64,000 nucleotides of DNA from Bacteroidota bacterium (GCA_947476145.1 CANJPH010000006.1:45533-109532), one strand, 5' to 3'; positions 18,300 to 28,869 are shown, counted from the stretch's first letter. The notes: generated by a model not told the origin, from the letters alone. Program-made: numbers and translations.

Positions 18300-20711
18300 T
18301 TACTTGTTATCATTTCCAATATCTAACATATCCATCTTATTTTCCTTAGGCTTAAATCCAAAGTTATACCTTACTGACAACCCCCATCTTCTGGTGTCAT
18401 TTTCTCTGTATCCAATGGCGTTTTGAGAACCTTGACGTAGTGTGAAGTTATTTTTATTGGTAAATAAAAAATCATTATAACTAGCGGTTACAATTAATTT
18501 TTTATTTAAAAATTGTCTATTGATAGAAGTATTGAGTGAACCAAAATCGGACAACTCATAAAATTGTTGTTGGCCGCTTAATCGCCAAAATCCATTTAAT
18601 GTCATTGTGGAAAGTCCATCCAACTTAAGGGATTGGAAAGTAAAGAAAGTCCAAGTTCCTTTATTAAAAGAAATAGGTTTGCCTTCGTAGAAACCATTGT
18701 AATCATTACGATTGTATTGGGATCCAATCACAGCAAAAAACTTTTTACCAGGAGGGATGACACCCACAATTCTAAAATAAGTTTCTCTACTTTTTCCTAA
18801 ATTATCATAGGTGCGATAACTCACTTGTTTATTGGTTGGAGACTGATAAACCACATTCGTAAAAATATCTTTGGTTTCATTTACACCAAATGCAAGTAAG
18901 GGCTTATCGTCCACGCTAATATTGGCCTCATAGTTATTGGTAAATTGTGGTTTTAAATTAGGATTACCCACTTCATATAAAAAAGGATCAATGTACTTTG
19001 CAAATGGATTTAAAAAATCATAAGAAGGTCGGCTAATGGTTTTACGATATACCAAAAATGCCCGTACCTCATATTCCATGATTTTAAAAATCTTTCTACT
19101 TAAAAATACGTAGGGAAATGCATCTGTTCTGTTTAAAGAAAAAGTAGTATCCTTAGGCACAAACTGATGTCCTTGCATAATAGTTTGCTCAAACCTCGTA
19201 CCCACTTTTAAAACCACGGGTCCCCAGGTTTTTGCACCTTGTATATACGCTGCATTAATTTGTTCGGTATAAGTAAAGCTATTGGTTCTAAATGGATCCG
19301 GGCTTGTGCTATTTTGTGCAGTCTTTGTGTAATTGGAACTACTTTTAAAATTCAAAGTAGAAGTCTTAAAGCCCACTTCCGTACTCAATCCTAGCCATTT
19401 CTTTTTAAAATCCGATTGATAGGTAAAATAGCTTCGGTCATTTCCAAAATCCCCATTACCTCCAAATAAATTAGGATTACCAACTAAGCTATTTGTATAA
19501 ACTTGATTGGTACTACTATGAGAAAAATTAAAAGCTAAATCGTTTATCCACTCTCCACCAACCGTATCTAATTTTAACTTTGCTCTAAAAGATTGATTGA
19601 TAAATTTATTATTGGCATTATTATCTACCAAAGATTTTAGTTCACTTAAATTCTTATTGAGGGAAACCACATTTACAATAGAGGCATTGATTGTACTATT
19701 ATCTGACTTATTTTGACTGATTCTACCATCATAATTCAACTCCCATTTTTCACCCAATGTTTTGCCAAAACCATAACCCATATTTATAGCATTACTTGGA
19801 GAAACCGATCTTGCATTTTGTCTTAACAAAGTATCCAAAGTAACACTCCTATCTGAATTTGTTATGGTATAGCCATTGTTATTGCTATACTGGGCATTCA
19901 CATAAGAATTTAATTTATCGTTATTGTTTGCCAAATTAAAACCAATAAACTGATTCCCATATAACCCTTGCGCAAAGCCTGTATTCAAAGAACCATTCAC
20001 GCCCAATTTAATGCCTTTCATTAAAACAATATTCACCACACCCCCACCACCCGATGCATCATATTTAGCAGATGGGGTTCTAATCAATTCAATTTTTTGA
20101 ATCGCATTAGGGGGCAAACTTTTTAACATAATGGCGATATCCGTTGGACTCATTTTTAAATCCCGCCCATTTATTTGAATGGTAGCAGGCGACAATCCAT
20201 TTAAATAGATATTACCATCTTGATCCGTAATGATGCCTGGTGTTTTTTCAACGGTCTCAAAAGCATTGGTACTACTTGCCGCCAAAGGTTCCGGATCTAC
20301 TACGGACTTATCATCCTCTTGGCGAATTAAGGGCTTAGAGGATTTAACCACCACCTCATTTAACATGGAAGTCGATTCCTTTAAAAGCAAATTTTGAAAG
20401 CTATTTTGGCTAAAATTTAAAACCGTATCCGTTATTTGATATCCAACCCAACTCGTTCTAAAATAATAATTTTTTACACTGTCCACCTTAAGGTATACCA
20501 TACCAGATGAGTCCGCTATGCTTCTTGCCGCTTTTTGTATATTAAAAGTTTCTTTGCTTTTACCTTTTTCATAATATAAAACCACCGCCATGCTGTACGC
20601 CTTGCCTGCCTTATCCACCACTTTCACCCTTACTCCTTTGGATTGAGCGAAAGCATAGTTAGAAAAGACTAGACAGGTCATGAATAAAGCCCAATACTTA
20701 TTAAACCTCAT
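18300..20711 (-). CDS. TonB-dependent/outer membrane beta-barrel family protein with carboxypeptidase-like N-terminal domain
   Basis: Signal peptide MRFNKYWALFMTCLVFSNYAFAQ, plug-like STSMLNEVVVKSSKPLIRQEDDKSVVD...GVVNIVL, C-terminal barrel RRWGLSVRYNFG. Start at 20711, because the longer ORF would read through the tRNA. Confidence 0.88.
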   Translation of the reverse strand: MRFNKYWALFMTCLVFSNYAFAQSKGVRVKVVDKAGKAYSMAVVLYYEKGKSKETFNIQKAARSIADSSGMVYLKVDSVKNYYFRTSWVGYQITDTVLNFSQNSFQNLLLKESTSMLNEVVVKSSKPLIRQEDDKSVVDPEPLAASSTNAFETVEKTPGIITDQDGNIYLNGLSPATIQINGRDLKMSPTDIAIMLKSLPPNAIQKIELIRTPSAKYDASGGGGVVNIVLMKGIKLGVNGSLNTGFAQGLYGNQFIGFNLANNNDKLNSYVNAQYSNNNGYTITNSDRSVTLDTLLRQNARSVSPSNAINMGYGFGKTLGEKWELNYDGRISQNKSDNSTINASIVNVVSLNKNLSELKSLVDNNANNKFINQSFRAKLKLDTVGGEWINDLAFNFSHSSTNQVYTNSLVGNPNLFGGNGDFGNDRSYFTYQSDFKKKWLGLSTEVGFKTSTLNFKSSSNYTKTAQNSTSPDPFRTNSFTYTEQINAAYIQGAKTWGPVVLKVGTRFEQTIMQGHQFVPKDTTFSLNRTDAFPYVFLSRKIFKIMEYEVRAFLVYRKTISRPSYDFLNPFAKYIDPFLYEVGNPNLKPQFTNNYEANISVDDKPLLAFGVNETKDIFTNVVYQSPTNKQVSYRTYDNLGKSRETYFRIVGVIPPGKKFFAVIGSQYNRNDYNGFYEGKPISFNKGTWTFFTFQSLKLDGLSTMTLNGFWRLSGQQQFYELSDFGSLNTSINRQFLNKKLIVTASYNDFLFTNKNNFTLRQGSQNAIGYRENDTRRWGLSVRYNFGFKPKENKMDMLDIGNDNK

Positions 20712-20714
20712 ATG

Positions 20715-20787
<73 letters not shown>

Positions 20788-20844
20788 TTAAAGGGTGCAA
20801 AGCTAAGGGCAAATGGGGGAAAAGCAAGGGGAAATAGATCAAAG

Positions 20845-22323
20845 CTAGAACTGCAAATAAATGGGCTTTATGGCGTCAGCCTGTTTAAACTGAATGGCAA
20901 TAAGGATACAGATAAAGAGATAGATAATTTTTACAGGGACCGGCGTTTTAACGAGGAATTGCTGATAAGCCTTTTCAATGCGGTTTGGAATAAAATGCAG
21001 CATAAATCCGATACCAATTAACACAAAAACGCTGTAATACCCTTTGAAAAATTCAAGGTAGGAAACAGGTTTGAACTGGTGTATAATTTTTTCTATAAAT
21101 ACCCAGCTATGGGCAAAAGTAGTGGATCTGAAAAAGATCCAACAAAAACAAACAAAATGAAAAGTAATAATAACTCCTATCATTCTAGAAAACTTTGACT
21201 TTTGAATAAACTTGCCAAAAAAGGAGTTAAACATTTTATCCAATACAAGTGCTACCCCATGAAGCGCACCCCAAAATATAAAGTTCCAACTTGCACCATG
21301 CCAAAAACCGCCCAAAAGCATGGTAATAATTAAATTGATACGCGTTCTAATTTTTCCATTTTTATTGCCTCCCAACCAACGGATGTATAAATAGTCCTTT
21401 AACCAACTGGATAAAGATATATGCCAACGCTTCCAAAATTCAGTAATAGAACTGGACTGATAAGGAGATAAGAAATTGATATTGATTTCAAAGCCTATCC
21501 ATTTTGCCATCCCAATAGCCATGTCTGAATATCCTGAGAAGTCGCAATAAATCACCATGGCATAACCATACAAGGCCATTAAACATTCTGCGCCTGAATG
21601 AGCACTAGGATTGTCAAATATGATACGTACAAAATTGGCATTTATGTAATCACTAATAATTACTTTTTTAATAATACCGGCAGTGATTAAATACAACCCT
21701 TCTCCAATTTGATCATTGGTAACACTAGGCTTTTTGGCGATTTGTGGTAAAAAGTCCTTTGCCCTAACAATGGGCCCCATCATAAGTTTTGGAAAAAATG
21801 ATAAGAAAAATAAATAGTCAATAAATTTATTGAGTGGCTTTACTTTACCATCGTATACATCCAAGGTATAACTCAAATTTTCAAAGGTATAAAACGAAAT
21901 ACCCACAGGAAGCGCCAGCTTTAATAAGTTAATTTGATTATTCCCAATATCATTCATCATGCCAATGAAGAAATCGGTATACTTAAAAGTAAAAAGCAAC
22001 AAAAGGTTTAAAAATATACTAGCCCACAGCAAGCGTTTTCTTTTTAACCCTACAGGCATACTATAAATTAAGTTGCTTAATTTAAAATCAACAATAGCAG
22101 CGAGCACAATAAACCCTACATACCAGTTGCTTGCCTTATAAAAAAAGTATAATGAAAATAAAGTTAAAAAATAGATACGTGCTTTACTCGTTTTAAAAAA
22201 CAACGCATAGGCCATTAAGAAAAAACAAAAAAAGTATAAGAAAAAGCCACTATTAAACAGCAATGGATTCTTTTCACTGTAAACAAATGACTCCAATATT
22301 TTATGATAATCTATCGCTGTCAT
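20845..22323 (-). CDS. MBOAT family O-acyltransferase (AlgI-like)
   Basis: Polytopic protein with YCDFSGYSDMAIGMAKWIGFEININFLSPYQSSSITEFWKRWHISLSSWLKDYLYI and LGGFWHGASWNFIFWGALHG motifs. Confidence 0.93.
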   Translation of the reverse strand: MTAIDYHKILESFVYSEKNPLLFNSGFFLYFFCFFLMAYALFFKTSKARIYFLTLFSLYFFYKASNWYVGFIVLAAIVDFKLSNLIYSMPVGLKRKRLLWASIFLNLLLLFTFKYTDFFIGMMNDIGNNQINLLKLALPVGISFYTFENLSYTLDVYDGKVKPLNKFIDYLFFLSFFPKLMMGPIVRAKDFLPQIAKKPSVTNDQIGEGLYLITAGIIKKVIISDYINANFVRIIFDNPSAHSGAECLMALYGYAMVIYCDFSGYSDMAIGMAKWIGFEININFLSPYQSSSITEFWKRWHISLSSWLKDYLYIRWLGGNKNGKIRTRINLIITMLLGGFWHGASWNFIFWGALHGVALVLDKMFNSFFGKFIQKSKFSRMIGVIITFHFVCFCWIFFRSTTFAHSWVFIEKIIHQFKPVSYLEFFKGYYSVFVLIGIGFMLHFIPNRIEKAYQQFLVKTPVPVKIIYLFICILIAIQFKQADAIKPIYLQF

Positions 22324-23667
22324 TTACTTGATCTTATTTTTTTCATAATGGATTTTAGTAGCCATTAACTTCTCATAAAAAATATCAGCTACTTTTTTAG
22401 CCCCTAGCCCGCTTAAATGTGTGTAATCCAACGCCGCTAACTTTGGTGATTGCTGGGCCCAGTTTACCATCGTATTTTCACCACCCATGGAAGAGTACAA
22501 GTCCCAAAATGCAATTTTATTTTTCTTAGCAATACCCCTTTGTGTTGATACCATGAAGGGAACGCCTGGCTCAGTAACCCAAGTACCGTCTTGATTGTAT
22601 CCAATATCACTTGTGCTCACTAAAAGTATAGGTGTATTTGGGAAGGCAGTTTGTATTTTTTGAATAAGCTTATTTTGTGCATTTTCAAACCATGTAAACT
22701 TAACATTGCCATGCGAAACAGCATTTAAACCATAATGAACAATAATTAAATCATAGTTGAAGTATTTGTTGAATTGCTTCATCATATCCTCCGAAATTTT
22801 ATTGGTCAACAACCCCGAGTTACCCCTAAATCCATAATTGTCTATATAAATACCAGTAGCATCCTCAATACTAATACCATATATAGGTAACTGATTGTCA
22901 GCACTGGTTACTTTTAATTCACGGATAGGCTGCGCACTAATGGTTGTTTCATTCACTAAATTAGAATTAGCTAGCGTAAAGGCTTGACTTACATTATCCT
23001 TTGCTACTGTAACGGATGGGTTGGTTGTAGTTGATTTACCTGTATACAATTTTACCATATTAAAACTACCCTCTTTCCTTGGCGCATAAGTGCTGGTCGC
23101 ATTACCATTGGCATAGAACACATGTCCTGATAATCCTAATAAGGCATTACTAGGACTTGATATGAAATTATTATCCAACCAATTTTTATTGGACTTGAAA
23201 CTAATATTGTTGTAATCACTTTCTACAATGGACTGCATTGGCAAAAAACCAATCCCATTTCCTCCATATGCTAATTGCATTTTTTTTCTCAGCTCGTCGG
23301 TAACGTAATCGCCTTCAATAAACGAATCACCAAAATACGCAATGCGCATTTTTTTTGGATTCGATTTTATTGCATCTAGTTTTGTAAAAAAATGAGTGAT
23401 GGATGCATTTGAGTCTACTCCATAATCAATGACCATGGTATTGTCAATTGGTTGCTTGTATTGGCTATTGACAATAATCGCATCTACTTCCACAACCGGC
23501 AGTGGCAAAGGTTTTGGAGATTGCTTTTGTTTAAGATCAGAAAGTAGATCAATGTTCTTGAGATGTAAAAAACGAATAGAACTTAAATTAAAATAAGAAG
23601 AAGCAAGTAATAGAATAATTACCGAACATAAAATAATAAAGGGTGTAAACAGTTTATCTTTCATCAA
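22324..23667 (-). CDS. SGNH/GDSL-type hydrolase (AlgJ/PatB-like partner of MBOAT)
   Basis: Single N-terminal TM; RIAYFGDSFIEGDYV (GDS block), YDLIIVHYGLNA, DYTHLSGLGA (D..H dyad); immediately upstream of the MBOAT gene. Confidence 0.85.
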   Translation of the reverse strand: MMKDKLFTPFIILCSVIILLLASSYFNLSSIRFLHLKNIDLLSDLKQKQSPKPLPLPVVEVDAIIVNSQYKQPIDNTMVIDYGVDSNASITHFFTKLDAIKSNPKKMRIAYFGDSFIEGDYVTDELRKKMQLAYGGNGIGFLPMQSIVESDYNNISFKSNKNWLDNNFISSPSNALLGLSGHVFYANGNATSTYAPRKEGSFNMVKLYTGKSTTTNPSVTVAKDNVSQAFTLANSNLVNETTISAQPIRELKVTSADNQLPIYGISIEDATGIYIDNYGFRGNSGLLTNKISEDMMKQFNKYFNYDLIIVHYGLNAVSHGNVKFTWFENAQNKLIQKIQTAFPNTPILLVSTSDIGYNQDGTWVTEPGVPFMVSTQRGIAKKNKIAFWDLYSSMGGENTMVNWAQQSPKLAALDYTHLSGLGAKKVADIFYEKLMATKIHYEKNKIK

Positions 23668-23693
23668 ATAAGCGTCTATAAATTACTAGTTTA

Positions 23694-24119
23694 CTATTTA
23701 CATGTTAAAGAACCCGTTATTTTGATTCTTTTCAACTCCTTTACATAATTGTATCTATCATACCCGCTATAATTTATTTTTTGTAAAAAAGTATAATAGT
23801 CCTGGCTCGTATCTTTATAACGCTTATCCTGCCATACTTTATAATAATCAACGCAGGCCTTCCAGTCTTTATAAGTTATGTAGGTCATTGTTCTTCTAAA
23901 ACCAAACAGGTTATTTTTAGTTTTAAAGATATTGGACTTAAAATGACCCGATTCGTAGATGGCTTGTTTTAAAACAATTTCTGGATTTTTAATTCCAATA
24001 CTTACAATATAACAATACACTTCGTTTTCCGTTGGCGGGTCTGGCTTGAAACTGCAAAACAGGATCAAGATAAAAAACAAGGAATACCTCATCAAATATG
24101 TTTTGAAGAAGCTACTCAT
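23694..24119 (-). CDS. Small glucosaminidase-domain (lysozyme-like) protein
   Basis: Signal peptide, then IVLKQAIYESGHFKSNIFKTKNNLFGFRRT...DYYTFLQKINYSGYDRYNYVKELK, typical of Bax/glucosaminidase-like proteins. Confidence 0.7.
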   Translation of the reverse strand: MSSFFKTYLMRYSLFFILILFCSFKPDPPTENEVYCYIVSIGIKNPEIVLKQAIYESGHFKSNIFKTKNNLFGFRRTMTYITYKDWKACVDYYKVWQDKRYKDTSQDYYTFLQKINYSGYDRYNYVKELKRIKITGSLTCK

Positions 24120-25042
24120 TATCCTTTCTTTTCATCTTTACTGGTAATCAAGCCCATCATTTGTTTCATTGTCTTATCCATACCTTCTGGACTACCATCC
24201 AAGAATATGACGTTTCCTTTTCCAAATTCTGCAAAGTTTTTAATGGCTTCAGTCCACATACTAAATAAAATCACATTGGTATCTAAGTTCGCTTGCTTCA
24301 TTTCCTCTGCAGCTTCACTCATTCCCTTAGCTACTTCTTGTCTGAACAAGGCAACCCCTTGGCCTCTTAATTGAGCCGCTTCTTTTTCGGCCTGTGCCGA
24401 AATCTTTATCGCATTACCTTCTGCTTCCGCTGCTTTGGTTTTAGTAATTAATAAAGCTTGACCTTCATTTTCTGCAGCAGCCTTTAGGTTATTACTTGCT
24501 ACCACCTTACTCATGCTATCCATTACCTGCTGATCAAAAGTGATATCGTTAATTTGTAAATCCTGTAAATGATACCCCCATTCTTCTAAGCTATGGTCAA
24601 TTTGGTCTTTTACATAGTCCACGATATCTTTTCTAGCCGTTAATACTTCGGCTTGTTTTTTGGTGGCTACGAAAGCTCTAATACTACCTTCGACTGTTCT
24701 CACTAAAGCCTGCATTAAATCCTTATTGCTTATAAATTTAAATGCTACTTTAATAAGTGTTTCTTCGGAAGAGTTTTGCACAGAGTATAATAACATACTC
24801 TTAAAATATACATTGGCTTGGTCAATGGTTACAGCCTGAAATTCCAATTCCAAACTTTGATTTTGAATACTTATTCTTTTATAGATATTCTCAATAAAAG
24901 GAACTTTAAATCGCAGGCCTGGCATTAAAATTCGACGGTATTTACCAAACATCGTAATCACGGCAATCGTACCTTGATTTACGGTTATTAAACTAGAGAA
25001 TATGATTAGCGCTATAACGCCAAGAAAAATTAAACCTTGCAT
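24119..25042 (-). CDS. SPFH/band-7 domain membrane protein
   Basis: N-terminal TM, VNQGTIAVITMFGKYRRILMPGLRFKVPFIENIYKRISIQ, Ala/Glu-rich coiled coil. Confidence 0.92.
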   Translation of the reverse strand: MQGLIFLGVIALIIFSSLITVNQGTIAVITMFGKYRRILMPGLRFKVPFIENIYKRISIQNQSLELEFQAVTIDQANVYFKSMLLYSVQNSSEETLIKVAFKFISNKDLMQALVRTVEGSIRAFVATKKQAEVLTARKDIVDYVKDQIDHSLEEWGYHLQDLQINDITFDQQVMDSMSKVVASNNLKAAAENEGQALLITKTKAAEAEGNAIKISAQAEKEAAQLRGQGVALFRQEVAKGMSEAAEEMKQANLDTNVILFSMWTEAIKNFAEFGKGNVIFLDGSPEGMDKTMKQMMGLITSKDEKKG

Positions 25043-25172
25043 ATGATTAGGATTATTGATTATAAAGTTACGATTTATTTTAATGTAAATACTTTAATTA
25101 ATGGCTTCATGAAGACTCAGGAAATTTTCTACTACTTTCATTATCAAGCGAATGCGTAAGTTGAGTACAAAA

Positions 25173-25198
25173 AAATAGCACCCTATTGGATGCTATTT
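25173..25198 (-). terminator. Rho-independent terminator after citrate synthase
   Basis: Minus strand AAATAGCA-N10-TGCTATTTTTTT. Confidence 0.8.
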
Positions 25199-25217
25199 AT
25201 ATAAGATGAATTTAATG

Positions 25218-26534
25218 TTAAATTTCTCCTTTGCCATCCAACCATAGCTTAACCGCTTCGGTAGTAACTGATTTTGGACGTTCTAATGGGAATCCTAATG
25301 CTCTATCCCATGTTAAACTAGCGAGTACCCCTAAGGCACGGCTCACTGCAAATAAAACGGTATAGAATTCATATTCCACAATACCATAGTGCACCAGTAA
25401 AGCACCACTATGTGCATCCACGTTAGGCCATGGATTTTTTACTTTCCCTAAAGCTTCTAAAATAGGTGGTACCGTTTCATAAATATTCCAAACAGTGTTT
25501 ACCAATTTGTCGTCTGGTAAATGTTTTTTACCAAATGCCATTTGCGCGGTAAATCGAGGATCTGTTTTTCTTAATACAGCATGACCATATCCTGGGACCA
25601 CTTTTCCTGAAGCCAATGTTTTTTGAACATAGTCCACAATTTGTTCTTTGGTTGGACTATCAGAACCAATGGCTTCTTGCATTTCAAAAATCCATTTGAT
25701 TACTTCCTGATTCGCTAGCCCATGTAAAGGACCTGCTAAACCGTTCATGCCCGCTGCATAACTTAAATAAGGATCACTCAAGGCAGAGCCTACTAAGTGC
25801 GTTGTATGTGCCGATACGTTTCCACCTTCATGATCCGCATGAATGGTCATGTATAAACGCATTAATTCTTTTGTACTTTCATCTTCAAAGCCCATCATAT
25901 AAGCAAGGTTACCTGCCCAGTCCAATAATCCGTTGGGATGAATATGTTGGTTGTTCTTATATTTTCTTCGGTAAATGTATGCAGCGATTCTTGGTAATCT
26001 TGCGATTAAATCCATGGAGTCGTCATACGTATTTTGCCAGTAATCTTTTTTATTCATGCCCTTTGCGTACTCTGCAGAAAATTTACTTTCGGTTTGTAAA
26101 GCCATTACCGCAGCAACATACATGGTCATAGGATGCGCACTTAATGGAAACGCATCTATCACGTCAAATACATGTGTGGGCACATGACTTCTTCTTTGCC
26201 AATTATTAGTAATCTCCTTTACATCTTCCGCTTTAGGAATTTCTCCCACCATCATTAAATAAAATAAACCTTCTGGTAAAGGCTCATCACCTCCTGGTGC
26301 TTTTGGTAATTTGTCTTGTAATTCAGGAATAGAGAAGCCTCTAAAACGAATCCCCTCTTGTGCATCTAATAAACTTGTTTCAGTAACCAAGCCGGTGATA
26401 CCTCGCATTCCCTGGTATGCTTGTGCAAGTGTTACCTCGCCAATTTTCTTTTCACCGTGTGTTTTAATGATCTCTTTAATCTCAGCAGCCGCAGCAGTTG
26501 CTTTTGCACTGAATAGATCTTTGATTGCTTCCAT
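25218..26534 (-). CDS. gltA: Citrate synthase, eukaryotic (mitochondrial)-like type
   Basis: GPLHGLANQEV, PGYGHAVLRKTDPRFTAQMAF, NPWPNVDAHSGALLVHYGI, VSRALGVLASLTWDRALGFPLERPKS. Confidence 0.95.
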   Translation of the reverse strand: MEAIKDLFSAKATAAAAEIKEIIKTHGEKKIGEVTLAQAYQGMRGITGLVTETSLLDAQEGIRFRGFSIPELQDKLPKAPGGDEPLPEGLFYLMMVGEIPKAEDVKEITNNWQRRSHVPTHVFDVIDAFPLSAHPMTMYVAAVMALQTESKFSAEYAKGMNKKDYWQNTYDDSMDLIARLPRIAAYIYRRKYKNNQHIHPNGLLDWAGNLAYMMGFEDESTKELMRLYMTIHADHEGGNVSAHTTHLVGSALSDPYLSYAAGMNGLAGPLHGLANQEVIKWIFEMQEAIGSDSPTKEQIVDYVQKTLASGKVVPGYGHAVLRKTDPRFTAQMAFGKKHLPDDKLVNTVWNIYETVPPILEALGKVKNPWPNVDAHSGALLVHYGIVEYEFYTVLFAVSRALGVLASLTWDRALGFPLERPKSVTTEAVKLWLDGKGEI

Positions 26535-26601
26535 AAATGCCCTTTAGTTTATGATGATTGCCACCCTTTTAAAATGACGCGTAAAGTTAACTAAAAATGG
26601 C

Positions 26602-27693
26602 TTATTTAGGCGCTTTTTTGTACAAATAATATACCACCCATATAAAAATCATATTGGGAATCCAAGCAGCCAATAATGGGGGTAAATTTCCTTTGGTTGA
26701 AAAGATAGTAGAGAACCGATCGGTGATAATAAATAACGCAGCAATCACAAATCCAAGTGCCAAATGCGAACCACTTCCTCCCCTTACTTTTCTGCCCGCA
26801 ATAATACCACCAATTAAAGTTAAAAGTAAAACAGTGATGGGCGTTGCGTCTCTTCGATACCTTTCAATTTTTAATTCATTCAACCCTTCGGATCCTCTTA
26901 GTTCCTCCACCTTAATTTGATTAATAAGTTGGGCGGTAGTTAATTTATCCTTCGTGTATTTATCTTTTTTAATATCTAGCGGTTTAAACGGATAGGTTTT
27001 GCGTATTTCCATTGTAAAGCTTACCGATTCCTTACTATCCAATACTTTTCTTTCTATTACATCGGTTAAACGCCAATTTTTTGTAGCCGTATCCCAGATT
27101 ATATTTTCTGCTCTTAAATTGCTGACTACTTTTCCTTTTTCAACACGATACGTAAAAAATCCTCTGCCTCTATTATTGGCGGTATCATAACCATAAATGC
27201 CCGCATAGGTAAAGGAATCAATCCTAAAATAAACATCCGGAGAAGTGGTTAGTAATGCATTATAACTAGAGTGTGCGTCTACATAGGCGGCTTCAAAACT
27301 TCCTCTAATATTATTGGCTTTGGGAACAATCCATTGATTAGAAACCCATAATAATAAACCTAATAATACGCCTCCAATCCAATAAGGACGTAGCCATCTA
27401 TTATAAGTGGTTCCACTTGCTAAGATGGCCACAATTTCGGTTTGACCCGCCATTTTAGAAGTGAAAAATATTACTGCTATAAATACAAATAGTGGAAAGA
27501 GGAGCGCAATAATGTGTGGTATAAATCCAATATAATAGTGTGTAAATATTTCTGGACCAGATAAACCAGAGCGCACAAAGTCATCAGTTTTTTCACTTAC
27601 ATCAATAACAACTGCAATGACTGCAAATAAAAAAATAGAGAAGAAGAAAACCCTCAAAAACTTTTTTAATATATACCAGTCTAATTTTTTCAC
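26602..27693 (-). CDS. LptF/LptG family permease (YjgP/YjgQ)
   Basis: MKKLDWYILKKFLRVFFFSIFLFAVIAVVIDVSEKTDDF, FTSKMAGQTEIVAILASGTTYNRWLRPYW, C-terminal TMs. Confidence 0.92.
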   Translation of the reverse strand: MKKLDWYILKKFLRVFFFSIFLFAVIAVVIDVSEKTDDFVRSGLSGPEIFTHYYIGFIPHIIALLFPLFVFIAVIFFTSKMAGQTEIVAILASGTTYNRWLRPYWIGGVLLGLLLWVSNQWIVPKANNIRGSFEAAYVDAHSSYNALLTTSPDVYFRIDSFTYAGIYGYDTANNRGRGFFTYRVEKGKVVSNLRAENIIWDTATKNWRLTDVIERKVLDSKESVSFTMEIRKTYPFKPLDIKKDKYTKDKLTTAQLINQIKVEELRGSEGLNELKIERYRRDATPITVLLLTLIGGIIAGRKVRGGSGSHLALGFVIAALFIITDRFSTIFSTKGNLPPLLAAWIPNMIFIWVVYYLYKKAPK

Positions 27694-27703
27694 ACTATTA
27701 AAT

Positions 27704-28843
27704 TTACAATCTCGTTTTTACTTGTTGAACCATGTCTACTTTCCAACTACTGTAATCCCCTGCTATAATATGTTTTCTGGCTTCGCCTACCAACCATAAA
27801 TAAAAGGATAAATTTTGAATACTCGCTAATTGTAATCCTAAAATTTCATCCGCCACAAACAAATGACGCATATAGGCCTTTGTATAATATTGACTTAACT
27901 CATTAGGTATGCCTGGATCTAGGGGTGAAAAATCTTTCTCCCATTTCTTATTCTTGATATTAATTACCCCTTGAGAAGTAAACACCATTCCATTACGTCC
28001 ATTGCGGGTGGGCATCACACAATCAAACATATCTATGCCTAAGTCAATGGCTTCTAAAATATTCCATGGTGTCCCTACCCCCATTAAATAACGAGGCTTG
28101 TCCACTGGTAAATGTGCACAACAATGTGCCGTAAATTCATACATTTCTTCCTCGGTCTCTCCTACACTTAAACCTCCAATAGCATTGCCTACCGCATTTT
28201 TGGAACTAATATATTCACAAGAAGCTTTTCTTAAATCCTTATTTAAACCGCCCTGCACAATAGGGAATAAATTTTGTGTATGCCCATACAAGTCCGGCGT
28301 TTCGGCTAAACGATTAAAACATTTATCTAACCATACATGGGTTAAGTCCATGCTCTTTCTTACATACTCATAAGTACTAGGTATGGGTGGACATTCGTCA
28401 AATGCCATTATAATATCTCCACCAATGCTTCGTTGAATGTCCATTACTTTTTCAGGACTAAACAAATGTTTACTACCATCAATATGCGATTGAAAAACAA
28501 CCCCCTCCGGTTTAATTTTTCGATTGTTGGCCAATGAAAAAACTTGATACCCCCCACTATCTGTTAAGATAGGTCGGTCCCATCCCATAAATTTATGAAG
28601 TCCGCCTGCTGCTTCTAAAATTTCGGTGCCAGGTCTTAGATAAAGATGGTAGGTATTACCCAATATAATTTGTGCTTGAATATCGGCCTTTAGTTGTTGT
28701 TGAGTAACCGCCTTAACGGAGCCAATGGTACCCACTGGCATAAAAATGGGTGTTTCAACAACCCCATGATCGGTGGTAATGGTTCCTGCGCGGGATGCAC
28801 CCACCTTACTCTGATATGCTAATTCAAATGCTAATGCAGCCAT
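27704..28843 (-). CDS. tgt: Queuine tRNA-ribosyltransferase
   Basis: TDHGVVETPIFMPVGTIGSVKAVT, ILTDSGGYQVFSL, FDECPP, GGLSVGE, YLMGVGTP, FDCVMPTRNGRNG. Confidence 0.97.
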   Translation of the reverse strand: MAALAFELAYQSKVGASRAGTITTDHGVVETPIFMPVGTIGSVKAVTQQQLKADIQAQIILGNTYHLYLRPGTEILEAAGGLHKFMGWDRPILTDSGGYQVFSLANNRKIKPEGVVFQSHIDGSKHLFSPEKVMDIQRSIGGDIIMAFDECPPIPSTYEYVRKSMDLTHVWLDKCFNRLAETPDLYGHTQNLFPIVQGGLNKDLRKASCEYISSKNAVGNAIGGLSVGETEEEMYEFTAHCCAHLPVDKPRYLMGVGTPWNILEAIDLGIDMFDCVMPTRNGRNGMVFTSQGVINIKNKKWEKDFSPLDPGIPNELSQYYTKAYMRHLFVADEILGLQLASIQNLSFYLWLVGEARKHIIAGDYSSWKVDMVQQVKTRL

Positions 28844-28847
28844 GAGG

Positions 28848-28855
28848 CAAAGGTA
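28848..28855 (-). promoter_or_regulatory. TAnnTTTG -7 element of tgt (TACCTTTG), 4 nt before ATG
   Basis: Minus strand TACCTTTG-CCTC-ATG. Confidence 0.5.
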
Positions 28856-28869
28856 AGGTCAAATAGTAT

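Noticed and set aside
18269-18300. Terminator between the NRAMP and receptor genes
   Set aside because: Only a weak AAGCG/CGCTT pairing with a long loop and no T-run; not convincing.
25802-26547. ORFs opposite citrate synthase (109 aa and 78 aa)
   Set aside because: Fully contained within a well-supported housekeeping gene and lacking recognisable features.
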